In this document: one piece after another, positions 1 to 11,900 of the stretch
Layout of the letters: each line of letters starts with the position of its first letter
Position numbering within the stretch: position 1 is the first letter of the stretch
Assembly: GCA_011033025.1 (NCBI GenBank)
Contig: WFMF01000320.1
Coordinates: 1-64,000, forward strand
Direction of reading: 5' to 3'
Length of the DNA: 64,000 nt
Source of the DNA: Beroe forskalii
Lineage: Eukaryota; Ctenophora; Nuda; Beroida; Beroidae
The notes under the pieces: model-generated
What the model was told of the DNA's origin: nothing
What the model saw: the letters and a program-made list of their open reading frames with translations, nothing else
The model's database searches: none
Program-made: the position numbers and the translations under genes

Positions 1-900
1 TAGTTTTCGAAAACAAAAAAAAAACCCCGTTCTTTAAATTCAAAACTATTAAACTAAATATCTTTTCTAATAGATCATTATGCGGGATATTTGTATATAG
101 AGTCTTAAAATCAAAACAATCAATACGATTCCTGAATTACAGTTACTTAGCATTTCAAGATCTTTACGTAATTTAAAATTGTTATCAGCTATCCAATAAC
201 CGCTAGTGTTTCTGAATTTAAACTCATAGTTGACTTTACGTTTACAATTAATCTGAATATCTTTTAATATAGGTGATAATATTTTAGCTAATAATTTAAG
301 TGAGGAACGGCATGATGCCGCAATATATCTACTACCAACTGGAGATTTATGAAATTTTTGCATCATATAAAAACTAGGGAGTTTCTTACTACTTTCTTCT
401 ACTTCAATACCATATTTCTTACAAAATTCTACATATGTTCATTGATTAAATCACTCTCACTATCATCACACTGTTCGTAAGTGTCAGTGCTCTGCAATTC
501 ATTTAAAATATTTTCAACGTAATATTTCTTACAAATAATACTTACATTATTACCTGCTTTATCTACTGGAGCTAAAACAAATTTACTCTGAAAATCTTCC
601 CAAAATAATTTATTTTTAAATTAATGATTCCCTACGTCCTTCAAAATTTATACTTTCTGAAGAAATAAATTTATCAATGTCTTCAATTACATTATTTTTC
701 CAAGTTTCAAAATACGATTTTGCTACGCTATGTTTAATACAAATTTTACTAATATAACTCTCAATATCTCTCTTAATGCTTTTAACTATGTTATCTCTAC
801 TACAGTATAACGTTTCTATGAATATATTCCATCCAAGTCTGAGCTCCTGTGCGTTTACTACTTTTACTAGGGAACTAGAAGTTTTAGCCTTATAATTTAT
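1..900 (-). pseudogene. Penelope-like reverse transcriptase, degenerate
   Basis: On the minus strand, broken frames together resemble the reverse transcriptase of Penelope-like/GIY-YIG type retroelements. Segments in order are SKICIKHSVAKSYFETWKNN (about 750-700), FVLAPVDKAGNNVSIICKKY (about 590-530), KFHKSPVGSRYIAASCRSS (about 360-300), YWIADNNF, and, in another frame near 110-60, DCFDFKTLYTNIPHNDL. The P-x-HK, FV-P-DKA-NN and DFKTLYTNIPH blocks are typical of the family. Frame breaks lie near 125, 440 and 620, so the copy cannot make a full protein. It also runs off the left edge, so its 3' part is not visible. Assignment to Penelope-like rather than another RT class is inference from motif wording. 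Confidence 0.7.
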
Positions 901-1089
901 ATCCTTAGATCGCCCTGATTCTTGTTGCTTCTAAAATTATGGTATATTTATCTGATCAGTGGGTCCTTCCCGAAACCGAATTGCAGATTTTCATTAAAAT
1001 TTTGACTTAAGTCCATTTTTGACAAACGTATGTTTCGGAAAGGACCTTATGCAATATGCAGCATGTAACATAACAACAACACTCGACAG

Positions 1090-3584
1090 TTGATGCTGAT
1101 AGACCACCGTACACCGAAAACGAGCTTATAGTACTTGATGAGCTGGAGGAGATGTATGACACCCTTCCTACTCCTTCCCCTCCTGCAGTTGTAAAGGTAG
1201 AGAAAACACTGCAATCAGTACATATGGAAGTAATTTTCTGGAAATTTTGAGCAAAATATCATTTGTTCTCTAATCAGCTGATTGATAGTGATAGATAACA
1301 ATGTAGTGATTTGAGAATAAGGTAATGAAGAGTGAAGTCACAATTTTCTACTGTTCTTCTACTCCGTGAAGAACAGTATAAATCAGTCTAAAATCAGTGT
1401 AAATGAGTCTAAAAGCCCCATCTTTGCAGAGTGTGATTAAGGGCGAGGCGGAGTACGACTACGACGCAGCGAGGGAGGACGAAATTTCCTTCGTAGAGGG
1501 CGACATTCTCCTCATTATCAACAAGGTAGGTAATTGAGATTAACAAGGTAAGTCCTTGAGATAAACAAGGTATGTCCTTGTAATTAACAAGGTAAGTCCT
1601 TGAGACTAACAAAATATTGAACTTACAAAATCCTCGACAAAGTGGGTCCTTGAAATAAACAAAATGTATGTAGACATACTGCTAAACCCACAAGGTAATA
1701 CCTTTAATATTGTTTAACAAAATTTATGCAGACAATTTATAATACAGTCCATATCGTGAAGCTATAATGTCAATACTTCAACGCCAAACTTAGTGAAGAC
1801 GCTGTAAATGTTCGTCTTATCATGCGACGATACGCCTCAATTCTGAGTGAGACAACATACCTTATACTAACAAAATTATTCAGGACACTGAGATTACTTT
1901 CACCTTATTTAAGCGATCGCGTTAAACCCAAAACCTGGTTTCTAAGATTCCTGCATTTCCTGTAACAAGACCCTCGCAGGAAGTATACGATGGTTGGGGT
2001 TCAGGGGAGCTAAACGGGAAACGAGGACTATTCCCTAACAACTACGTGCGTTTCTTTGAGGAGAAAGAAGCACAGCCTCCTCAGAACATGACATACAAAT
2101 CGGTAGGTCTGAACTTCAAGTCAACAGATATAGTTCCAAATGCATAGTCAAATTCATGATTGGAAGGAATTTAGAAGAAGTTGTGGTGGCCACATGATTT
2201 ATCTTGAATTCATATGATTCATCTTGCGAAAAAAATACTAAGTAACTCACTAAATAAATAGTGTAAACTAAATTAAAATGATTTCACAAATTATACATCG
2301 ACATCAAACATATACATCAAATTGGCACACAGATTGCCGAAACATCATTTAAATAATATCGTTAACTCCTAAAGTCCTAAATTCAGCGTATTCTACATTC
2401 TACTCATATCCTAAATTGTTCAAAAATCACATCAAGCATCAAATAAACCTTAATAATCGCACATTTTTCAGGTCAGACCAAAGTCAGTACACGAGCTGTC
2501 AGCTTTGAGAAACGTGCAGACCGTTCCAATGAGCCTGATGAACCCCGATCCTAATCCCCACAAGTCTGCTTTACTGCAAGAGAAACCGTCCCAGAAATCT
2601 GTAACTATTGGGAGCTACGTCAAAGTGATCAACATGGAATCTCCAGAACATTCCACATCGGACGACTCACCAGAACCCATTTATGATACAATCACGATGT
2701 CTCCCACGTCTGACAATAATCCCACATTTGGCAATGAATATGTAGACACTTCCAGACAGGAAGAATCCCCTGTAGAACCAGCCCCGCCAACCTACAACGA
2801 AACACTTCAAAGTTCACAAGCTTTCGAGACAACACCAGATCCATCACCTTATGAGGACTTTGAACCCCTCTACGACACAATAGGTATCATCACTCCACCT
2901 TCTAACTCGGAGTCGGCTCACACTCCATCTGATCCTGAAGCAACCTACAGTTCAGCAGCTGAAGCAACCTACAGTTCAGCAGCTGAAGCAACCTACAGTT
3001 CAGCAGTTCAAGCAACCCCCTGTTTAGTCGCCTCTGACCCCACCTCAGCCTATTCTTGGTATAATCCATCGCCAGAAGCAGAGGACCAGCAGTCGAATTA
3101 TTCGGCGAGATCTGAGAATCTGGTAAGTTCTTCTGTTCCAGGATCCGGGAACTCTGATGCACAGCCAGCAAATCCAGAGCCAGCTGCAGTTGTTGAGGAG
3201 GTTGCAATGCGACCGAGGAGGTACAGCAGCACCATGCCGAAACCGGGAGAGAGATCTAGTAAGTACTGGATAGTGAAGGAAGACCAGATTCCTGAGCACG
3301 AAGCCACCATGGCTGAAGTAGAGGAGCTGAAGGGGCAGGTGAAACTGCTGACTGAGAAGTGTGCTCGGTACGAAGCGTCCTTTGCACAGTTCAAGAAGAA
3401 GCAAGCCAGTCAGGAAGAAGTTATCAACGGGCTGGTATCTCGGTTGGCGGACTGCCAAGCGGACACCTTCAAAACGAACAAACGCATCCTCCTGATACAA
3501 CGAGTACTAGACGACGAGGCCAGCACGAGGAAGCAGCTGGAGGTCCAGGTGAAGAAGCTTCAGAGGGAAGTGAAGCTCCTGTGA
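1090..3584 (+). CDS. SH3-domain adaptor with C-terminal coiled coil (3' part of gene)
   Basis: Four exons join in frame: 1090-1196, 1430-1525, 1980-2102 and 2472-3584 (stop TGA). The three introns have GT-AG ends and are all phase 0. Exon 2 gives AEYDYDAAREDEISFVEGD and exon 3 gives YDGWGSGELNGKRGLFPNNY; together they are one SH3 domain with the ALYDY-like start, the Trp and the PxxY end. The long last exon codes a Ser/Pro/Thr-rich linker with two YDTI motifs (possible phosphotyrosine or SH2-binding sites), a triple EATYSSAA repeat, and a terminal charged coiled coil of about 90 residues. SH3 plus C-terminal coiled coil recalls the CIN85/CD2AP endocytic adaptors, but I cannot assign orthology. 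The visible protein is about 478 residues. Exon 1 starts mid-protein (acceptor at 1088-1089), so the true start lies further 5' or is unrecognised. Confidence 0.88.
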
Positions 3585-3649
3585 GACAGGGTTCAGAGCT
3601 TCATTATACACGAGGTGACTGGGGATTAGTGATATCAGACTCCTGATGA

Positions 3650-3910
3650 TCAGTGATCAGTGACCCCTTCACTATCAGTGTCCGAGTCCTCAGGGACCAT
3701 CACTGCGAGAAACTTCTTAGCTTGCGAGGGAATGGAAATGGAGTCCTCAAACGGCTTCAGAGATACGTTGATAGCTGCATTCATCAAGTCCTCATTAACT
3801 TTGACACGGTAAAGTCTGTGACAGTCAAGAATTATGGCGATAAGCAATGCAGTAGAGATGAACAGTGCCAAGCGCTTCAGGTTAGAAACGAAAAAAGACA
3901 AACGAAACAA
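3650..3910 (-). CDS. Possible small membrane-protein exon (uncertain)
   Basis: An 86-codon open frame lies opposite the 3' flank of the SH3 gene. It has one hydrophobic stretch, LALFISTALLIAIILDC, followed by a polar region ending in an acidic tail (PEDSDTDSEG). There is no in-frame ATG at its upstream end, so it could only be the last exon of a gene whose other exons are not seen. I recognise no family. It may be a chance frame, and only its composition (one plausible membrane segment plus an acidic tail) argues for it. Confidence 0.2.
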   Translation of the reverse strand: MFRLSFFVSNLKRLALFISTALLIAIILDCHRLYRVKVNEDLMNAAINVSLKPFEDSISIPSQAKKFLAVMVPEDSDTDSEGVTDH

Positions 3911-4620
3911 CCCGTGTTGAGGCGAAATGATTTAATTTGAACGATGGGAGATTCGAGATTGAAGTGTTATTGAGTTCTTGATAAATAACTATTATTTCAA
4001 ACGGATGAAGCTGATTTACTGATTTTCAAACACACTACAAATTATACTCACACGAGCTCCACACACACCGACAAAGTGTTATCATGAAATATGCAAAGTG
4101 TGTTATATTCAATGAGCCCCTAGTCACTGCCTCTGGACTTCTGGAACCTCATGGAAGCTGATATACACGAAAGTATACCACCTTATTAATTAACGTGTTA
4201 ATAACTTGCTAATAATGGCTGAAAAGATGCCGACTCGTCTAACAGGCCTAAGTTGCCGTTAATTGATGAGGTGCTTGAAAAGAAAAGGTTTATTTGTTAA
4301 ACCCCATCTTACAATTTATCCGGTCGACGGTCGTGTACAGGGCAGAGTTGAGCAACCGAAACTACAATGTCAAACCACTAAACCATGTACGGTAGGCATA
4401 ATTTTGACTGAGCCGCACTTTAAAATCGTAGCATGTCTGGGATCTGAACAGACATGGATCCACAGGGGTGTGGGGAGGGCGTGTGCACGCCCCCACCAGA
4501 AAACAAGGGAAGTGCATTGAGGTCGGGGGATTGTGATTTTTGAAAATTGGATGCTTGTGATGAATTCAAGATGCCGAAAAAGATATACTTAGTTATAGAA
4601 CCCTCTGCAGTTTTCATGCG
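3911..4620. other. Intergenic, nothing recognised
   Basis: I see no conserved coding block, RNA gene or clear repeat here. Confidence 0.5.
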
Positions 4621-4780
4621 GGTCTATAATATATAGACACTTGCCTAATCGGGTCCATATTGGTTTAGACCCTCGCCCTACGGGCTCGGGCCAAAACCGG
4701 ATACCACCCTCGGGCTTACGCCCTCGGGCAGTATCCCAAAATGGACCCGATAGGCGCGTGTCTATCTATTTTATAGTTAG
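4621..4780. mobile_element. Short fold-back (MITE-like) element
   Basis: The ends are inverted copies: tatagacacttgcctaatcg followed by ggtccatattgg on the left, against ccaaaatggacccgatagg and cgcgtgtctat on the right. The middle is a GC-rich near-palindrome of repeated ccctcg/cgaggg words. No coding capacity. It is most likely a non-autonomous DNA element; the superfamily cannot be given. Confidence 0.6.
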
Positions 4781-6400
4781 GACCAATTGAGACAGTGGCA
4801 CCCCCTCCGTTACTTTTCATTCTGTAAAAATTAAAAATCTACCTTGCTAGCTACCTCTTCAGTCAGCAAACGGTATATCACCGTAAAATGTCATCATGGC
4901 TGGTTCTTCTTCAGACCTTACAGTGCTTTCATAACGTGTAGATGCACATTATAAGTTTATATAAGCACGTAAAAGGCACGTACTTCTTTAACCTGTCATG
5001 TGTCATGTATTACTAATCCTAACACAACTAATTGTTAGTGTATCTGACAAGTGTAGCTGACTTTTGTCTTTAAAGTAGTCAGTGTCAAAGTGTTGTATTG
5101 GACGCTGTTGGACAAAAGCGCACTGCCCAGCAGCATTGACAAGGGCGAGGGAGCCAGGAATCAAACCCAGAGAGCAAAGGCTATTCAAATGCTCTCTGTT
5201 TGCATCCTTTTCTCTGAAAAAACTTAAAACCGGACTAAACAAATGACAATGATTTTATGTAGGCGGAATCATATTTACTGAACACTATATAACAATGCAA
5301 CGTCAGAGTCAGAAAGTCAAAACGTACGACATATTAAATATTGTTGTGCCTGTATTTATACCGACGCGCAGTGAAAACGCACTGAAATTACCAGCTGAAG
5401 AATTTAACGTGACATGCTGTGCCAAGGTAAAATCCCAGGGCAGGTCCTTCAGGATGGACACTTCAGGAAATTTACTCTTTAACTCAACAATCTCATGAAT
5501 TAGAGAATTAATAAAGGTCACAACTAAATTGTTATATTGTGGATTTATTTCTTATATATCAAGCGACGCAAGAGATCGCAAGGCATAATATGCCGGATTA
5601 TTCCACGAAATTTGTGCCACAAAATCAAGCGTAGCCGCGTATTCATGGCAGGATCACCCCATGTCTTGTGTTTCTCCAGACAAGACTTTTGTGTTTACAA
5701 CACCAAACAAAAGCTAGGATAATAATATGCCCAGACGGAATTCGTTGGAAAACGCAAGGCGGAGAATCAATGCTGGGGTAGGGTATATACGTATATGTAA
5801 AGACGTTGCTGGATACTACATGCTATTCACGGTAAAGAAGTTTAATGTCATGAATTTGGTCTTATGATACCATGAATGTGGGAGCTCTTTAAACGATTCT
5901 AAAGTAATACCGGTTAGTGCCGTAGGTGAAGATTTCCAGAAAAATACCTTCTTCAACACTGAAAGACACGCCTGTACGTCAAATGTGTTTAAATCAATAC
6001 TACGCATTCATCAATATAATATGACTATGCGTTATAAATATCTTCATATTTCAATTCTCTCTGGTCAGTACGAAATATTCATTGGGGAGTTCAGGTCTGA
6101 TAATTGTAAAAACATGATTTTGGGATACGAGTTGGCCAGGACGTGTACCAACATGAACATTGCCCACAGCCCAAGTTTACCTCAATGTTTCTTCATGATT
6201 CATGAACTCCATGAAAAGATATCATACCTGCTTTACCACCCGGCTCCCAGGTAAAAGGTGGCGAAAGATTGGTGGTCGGTGGATATTGCACTAAAAATAC
6301 CCACTAGACTTTTAGGCGAAACCATTTTAACTGTCCTGTTATGAACTTGTTGTGGTGGTGGCCATTGTCAGCGATATGTGCATACAAAATATATAGAACT
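4781..6400. other. Intergenic, mostly unassigned
   Basis: No gene is recognised. On the minus strand near 5170-5140 the text gggtttgattcctggctccc resembles a degenerate Pol III B box of a tRNA-derived SINE, but no matching A box is clear. The short open frames do not resemble known families. Confidence 0.35.
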
Positions 6401-6870
6401 AGCAGGCCCGTTGGGCCTGCTAATACACAGCTCACTCGGCGCTGCTTCGCAGCACCTCGTTCGCAATTTTCAACCAATGCAATTCAAACTTATGAAAAAA
6501 TTTCACTCCATCGAAAAATTCAAGCCAGAACCAAAGTTATGCACTCCAGTAGAGTAGTGTAACAAAACCAACAAAGCAAGAAATGAAATTCACACACTTC
6601 ACATGTTACCATAGCAACGCAAGCACTTTCCGCACTCTGCACGTGCATGCCGACACAAACCCATACACACATCGACACAGTGCCCATACACACGGTTTTT
6701 CCATTCTAATCTATGATGCCGACACAGAGTCCCACACACACGCCGACACGAATCCCATACACACATCGACACAGTGCCCATACACACGGTTTTACCATTC
6801 TAACCTATGATAACGACACAGAGTCCCACACACACGCCGACACGAATCCCATACACTCAATTTATTTTAT
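6401..6870 (-). mobile_element. Helitron-like non-autonomous element, copy 1
   Basis: Read on the minus strand, the element ends in a perfect hairpin, gcaggcccaacgggcctgc, that runs into CTAG followed by T. This is the 3' signature of Helitrons. Internally it has an island rich in 'cagcacctcg', a block shared with the copy at 10812, and a minisatellite of cgacac-catacacac words (6650-6860). The low-coordinate end is defined by the hairpin; the high-coordinate end is approximate. Family assignment is inference. Confidence 0.5.
6640..6865. repeat. Internal minisatellite of Helitron-like copy 1
   Basis: About three imperfect copies of a 40-90 bp unit built from 'cccatacacacatcgacac', 'agtgcccatacacacgg' and 'gttttaccattctaa'. 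A near-identical array lies at 11040-11265, so it travels with the element. Confidence 0.75.
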
Positions 6871-8155
6871 ATTAAAGATTATATACGATAACAATAAGCA
6901 AGAGGCACACAAAACAAACATAACGTGTAAAGCTTTTAGCACAATATATGTCCTAATATTCATCTAAACCATGTCGTTACAATGACCCCGTTATAACTCG
7001 CATTACACATAATATAGCTTTGAATATCACTCAGTAATATAAGACAGCTCCGAGTTGTCTCAAGATTCACAGTAAAATTATAAAACAGCTCATGTATTCA
7101 TAGACATATCCATGTTGCGAACCAACAGTACACGATACTAAAACCTAGGTGACGGACCTTCAGGCAGCTTCACTGAAGCAGTGAAGCTGTGAAGCGGTGA
7201 AGCAGCAATGAAGTATAGCTTCAGTTGCAAAAAGATAGATGGAGCTCCCTGGCTCTAAGCTGTCTCCATATCATTTTGTTAATGATTGAACTGAGAGAAT
7301 CAATTTTAACTTCAATCGTGAAATGGAAATTTTTTTATAGCTTATTGTTGGGTTTCACCTGGTTAAAACTACAGCAACCACATTATACACAGCATTCACG
7401 CGTTGAGAGGTTCTGCAATCTGCAACACAATACGTCAAGTTATTTCCCCAGAAAGTTTACCATATTAATTTGTCTGTGTTCCCGCAACACAACCTCTTCG
7501 AGATTTTACGTTACATTCTTGTTCGCTGCCTCCTAAGTCCTATGTGGGGCAGATGATGACTGAAAAATCGCTTATCGGCGCCGATTGTAAGGTCAGCATC
7601 TGCCCTATGTCGAAAGTATTTAAAAATTTAGGTGCACCAGTAAATGGGAGTCGAATAAAGAAAAGGAGTCGCGTGTTTTCATTTTGTCGAAATGATTGAA
7701 CTCGACCTGTTCTTTACGGATCACGGGTGCAGCCCTTCTGTACTGTGGTTTATAGATTAAAATAGTCAGGTTGGTGAAGTCAGTTTTTGTAATTTTACAC
7801 AGACATGCCTTATACTATGATTTGATTTACCATAACGTACGTATTTCTATTGCTCTATTTCTATTGCCGAGCAAACGTGTTCCACAGTTCCTAAGACAAG
7901 TCTTGTCAAGGATTATAAACTCTGAACATTTACCTATGACAGGAACAAAATCATCACATCCTCGTGGTTGCCAATAATAAGCAACATTCTTGCAGCACGG
8001 CTAACCTATGCTAATTTTCTGAAATCTTACAAGCAATTCCTAACTTTGGTCTAAGTAAATCCCTACTCTACTAAAAAGTAAAAAAGGATACCTTCAGTTA
8101 CTAAAAACTCTTTAAGATGCAATCTTACTATGATTGTGCAACCAATGATTTATTA
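6871..8155. other. Intergenic, nothing recognised
   Basis: No conserved coding segment is seen. A small direct repeat of 'gaagc(a/g)gtgaagc' lies at 7170-7215. Confidence 0.4.
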
Positions 8156-8158
8156 TAC

Positions 8159-8335
8159 GCTTAGAGCATGGCTGGGAATGCGCTAATAAAAATTATTGCA
8201 CGAGGAGAAGACGAGTGCAATAATTTGTATGTCACACACTTGCAGGCCGAGTGCGACAATGCCAAATTGTGCACGAGGCGAAGCCGAGATGCAATAATTA
8301 TTAGCGTCATGACCATTTGCCATGCTCTTAGTGTA
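8159..8335. mobile_element. Fold-back element
   Basis: Inverted ends: left ttagagcatggc and gcgctaataaaaattattgc, right gcaataattattagcg and gccatgctcttag. Further mirrored 'gcacgagg'/'cgagtgc' words lie inside. About 175 bp, with no coding capacity. Confidence 0.6.
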
Positions 8336-8428
8336 ATTAGCCAATGTGAGGAGTGCAATATTACTTATTATTGCACGCCTACAAGTACCCTCAAAATTGG
8401 CTAATACTGATAAACGGTATACTACTAA

Positions 8429-8696
8429 CCAAAAACCAAAAAGGATTTGGTTGTGGTGGTCCGCGGCGGTTTTAAGGCGTTCTTCACGGTAAAACCCATG
8501 ATATGGAATAGAACGCGACGGTTAAAACTGCTGCAACGTCACTTCAAAATGTACAGCTTTCACGAAACTATTATGCTTCGAAAAAGTGCCGTTGCGGCAG
8601 TTTTAACAATGCGTTCTATTCCATATCATGGGTTTTACCGTGAAGAACGCCTTAAAACCGCCGCGGACCCCACAACCAAATCCTTTTGGTTTTTGG
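8429..8696. mobile_element. Long-armed palindromic (fold-back) element
   Basis: Two arms of roughly 105 bp are nearly perfect reverse complements. Left-arm words ccgcggcggttttaaggcg, ttcttcacggtaaaacccat and gatatggaatagaacgc reappear reversed as gcgttctattccatatc, atgggttttaccgtgaagaa and cgccttaaaaccgccgcgg. A spacer of about 60 bp separates them. The outer ends are ccaaaaaccaaaaagg and cctttttggtttttgg-like. No coding capacity. Confidence 0.85.
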
Positions 8697-9525
8697 AAAA
8701 ATATCATCCTTTTTCTGTGCTCAGATATTGAAATTTGGCGTCAAATCGCGCGTACAAAATTCGCGTTACCTAGCATTACTGATGACGTCACAATAACGTC
8801 ATAAAATTAGATAAGCTATCTGAGACCCATTCATCTGCAAACTTGGGACTATGACCGACAACATATCCAAAGATGAAGTTCTGGGATGGTCCCGTTCTCT
8901 CACAATCATCCTTACCGTTTTTGCTTTTTTGCGATTTTTTCGTATCAAAGTGTTTCAAACAATTGCAAATATCTCAATAATGCCGGATGGCCCGGAACTT
9001 TTCGACCCCATTTTTGGAAAGTACATTAAATTTCCCTTCTGCATTATCATAAGCATTTTTACTTATCTCAAAAGCTTCATGCCGAAAAATTGCGCTGAAA
9101 AACGCCAATTTTCGGGAAATCAAAATATGAAATTCACGACTTTTTGACGTCATAATGACGTCATCAAAATGACGTAAGATGCTTTTCAAAGGCAATTTTC
9201 TCAAGTTCTATCTTTCTACTTTCCAACGCTGGGTCGATGAGCTCTGTATCTTTTACGGTTCTCGAGATATGGCTTTTTAAAGAGGGTACACTTTTCGCCT
9301 AAAAATGTTCTCTATTGGTATGTTATTGTCGTAACCCTTTTTAACAAGAACAGCCTCAATTTTGGCGATTTCAAGTAGTAATAACTCAGCCATTTTTGAA
9401 TGAATTGATCTCAAATTTGAAACTCCAGCCTTGGCACAGCGAAGGCGAAAACTCAATTTTCAATCGATTTGATCGTCGGGAAGGTTCCGTAAAAAATTTT
9501 GAAATTTGGCGAATCCACAAAAACA
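8697..9525. other. Unassigned, repeat-like text
   Basis: No gene is recognised. The wording (imperfect mirrored 'gacgtcataatgacgtcat', 'gagatatggctttt') resembles the element-rich stretches elsewhere in the window, so it is probably old repeat. Confidence 0.35.
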
Positions 9526-9919
9526 TATATATGGGGGCTGGCAAGCGCAGCGATGCGCATCGCGTGTACGATTCAGTGCGAATAAGTTGTCATAACTTGG
9601 GCATCTTTTATCCAATCGATCTGAAATTTTGACAGTTGCACCTTTGACCCTCAAACATGCGACGTATCGATTTTGGTGGAAATCCAATAACGGGAAATTG
9701 CCCAAATTTCTTCGTGAAATGTGGGGAAATACATGAGAAATTTCTCGTTAGAATCGCCGTCCAATGCTCGCCCTCGGACCCTTCGGGTCCTCGGGCTCGC
9801 AGATCGGGCCTTCGGCCCTCGCTCTGTTAGGTTCGCCGTCCAATGCTCGCCCTCGGGCCCTTCGGGCCCTCGGGCTCGCAAACCGCCGCGGGGGGCTTGC
9901 CAGCCCCCTGATGTATCTG
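9526..9919. mobile_element. Inverted-repeat element with GC-rich hairpins
   Basis: The ends are inverted copies: tatatgggggctggcaagcg on the left and gcttgccagccccctgatgta on the right. Near the right end are two GC-rich stem-loops (9767-9830 and 9838-9890), each starting cgccgtccaatgctcgccct and containing paired ccctcgg/ccgaggg words. No coding capacity; long open frames here are by-products of the GC-rich palindromes. Confidence 0.55.
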
Positions 9920-10811
9920 AAAAACAGCATGATCATTGATATTTTGTGTTGTACTAACATTACAACAAACTAAAACACAAGGTTAATCGTCCTTACTTTA
10001 AGTTTCATGGGTAAATTCATGCCCAATCGTCAGAAGACAAGTAACATGAAAATAATGGCAAAATGATCCCGATCTACTCCTTTATAAAATCCATCGTTAT
10101 TAAAGTTCAGCAATAAATCGAAATAAAAGATTCGTTTTTAAAACAACCCCACTTTGAAAAAAATTAAACATTTAAACACTTTTAGGTCTCAAGTTAAAGC
10201 AAAATACCGTCGGCTGAGTATTCGTATTAGTATCACGAAAGTTACTACTACGAGCCGCAGCCGAGAGTGTACTTTACTAAAACTTAAAAACCATAAAGTG
10301 TAAAAATGTAAAATTATAATTCTCTCTATAATAACAAGAATTGCGCCTGCAGGCTCAAATCTTGTTTGTCTGATGTTCCTGTATGCAGGCGCTTAATTTC
10401 CCTCCCCCGTGGTGATTGATGTCACCTTTGCATCATGAAACAACACGCAGTCGTTCGCAGTAAGAGTATAAATGTTGCTCCACTGCTGCGCGCGAGCACC
10501 GAGAAAATGCATTGGCACGTGCCATTTCTTCTAAAATTCTTGCGCGTGCGTTCTCAGTACCAAGTTGTTGTACTCAGTTCGTTGTAGATTTCGCGCCATT
10601 TTGTTGAATTGGTTTACGTTTCGCATCAGATTGTGCCACTGTTCATTGATGCGCTGTATTTTCCTGAAGCAGCTTCATTAAGCCTCAAATCACCTATACA
10701 CTTTGCCATCAGTGCCATCTAGAGGGAAATTTTCAAGTCAATTAGTTATTGGCTGAGTGATCATCAAGGCATTGAAATTTCGTACCTTGATGTGGAATTT
10801 ATGAAATTTAA

Positions 10812-11270
10812 GCATAGACTAGCTGGCCCGTTGGGCCTGCTAATTAATATACAGCTCTCTCGGCACTGCCCTCGTTCGCAATTTTCAAACAATGCAATTG
10901 GCACTGCATCGAAAAATTCAAGCCAGAACCAAAGTTATGCACTCCAGTAGAGTAGTGTAACAAAACCAACAAAGCAAGAAATGAAATTCACACACTTCAC
11001 ATGTTACCATAGCAACGCAAGCACTTTCCGCACTCTGCACGTGCATGCCGACACAAACCCATACACACATCGACACAGTGCCCATAAACACGGTTTTTCC
11101 ATTCTAATCTATGATGCCGACACAGAGTCCCACACACACGCCGACACGAATCCCATACACACATCGACACAGTGCCCATACACACGGTTTTACCATTCTA
11201 TCCTATGATAACGACACAGAGTCCCACACACACGCCGACACGAATCCCATACACTCACTTTACTTTATAT
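10812..11270 (-). mobile_element. Helitron-like non-autonomous element, copy 2
   Basis: Same family as the copy at 6401. On the minus strand it ends in the hairpin gcaggcccaacgggccagc followed by CTAG and T. The body from 10890 to 11265 matches copy 1 nearly base for base, including the cgacacaaacccatacacac minisatellite. A 5' deletion removes part of the 'cagcacctcg' block. Confidence 0.5.
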
Positions 11271-11276
11271 TAAAGA

Positions 11277-11640
11277 CTAGCAGGCCCGTTGGGCCCGCAA
11301 ATACACAGCTCACTCGGTGCTGCTACGCAGCACCTCGTTCGCAAATTTCAAATTCACCAAATACTTCTTACCACACCAGAAAACTCCGATCCGTTCAAAG
11401 TTATAATCAAAACACCGTTAACAGAGATCGCCGACCATGCACCCGCAACGTAATCAAAACACCGTTAACAAAAACAGAGGTTGAGCTAGCGCAAATACCT
11501 TCACTGCTACGCAGCACCTGTTCACCATATTTACCCGCACAAAAAATTCCAATGCGCGCGCGTTCCGAAGATGTTTCCGCCGTTACGAATTCAAATGAAC
11601 GCGCAAAACAACAGAGGTTGCGAAACGAAATTATATTAGC
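11277..11640 (-). mobile_element. Helitron-like element, copy 3
   Basis: Starts at its low-coordinate end with actagcaggcccgttgggcc, the reverse complement of hairpin plus CTAG-T. It then has the shared tcactcggtgctgctacgc block and a body unlike copies 1 and 2 (g-rich 'accgttaacagagatcgcc', gcgcgcgttcc). It abuts copy 2 and copy 4, forming a head-to-tail row. Confidence 0.45.
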
Positions 11641-11645
11641 TCAGA

Positions 11646-11900
11646 CTAGCAGGCCCGTCGGGCCTGCATGCAGTTCAAATTACTCGGCACTGCTACGCAG
11701 CACCTCGTTCGCAAATTTCAAATTAACTAAATAAAATTTTATACCGCATCAAAAAATTCCAATCAGATCAAAAGTTATAAAGCTCCGAAATTAAAACATC
11801 ATTAAACAGAAATGAACGCGCGCGCAATTAATCTGCACGTGCAACTTTCCCCATTGCGCGCGCGTTGCCATGGGGCGTGACGTACGGAGAAAAAACACGA
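11646..11900 (-). mobile_element. Helitron-like element, copy 4
   Basis: Begins actagcaggcccgtcgggcc at the low-coordinate side, followed by tactcggcactgctacgcag and a body with 'gcgcgcgcaattaatctgc'. The high-coordinate end is not defined. Confidence 0.45.

Noticed and set aside
3045-3500. 151-codon minus-strand frame opposite the SH3 gene
   Set aside because: Shadow of the plus-strand coding exon, which has clear SH3/coiled-coil content and clean splice sites.
5003-5242. 79-codon minus-strand frame with LVNAAGQCAFVQQRP
   Set aside because: It overlaps a possible degenerate tRNA-like B box; no protein family recognised, so it is more likely an old SINE.
11111-11734. 207-codon open frame
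   Set aside because: It runs through three Helitron-like copies and their minisatellite, and has no recognisable domain.
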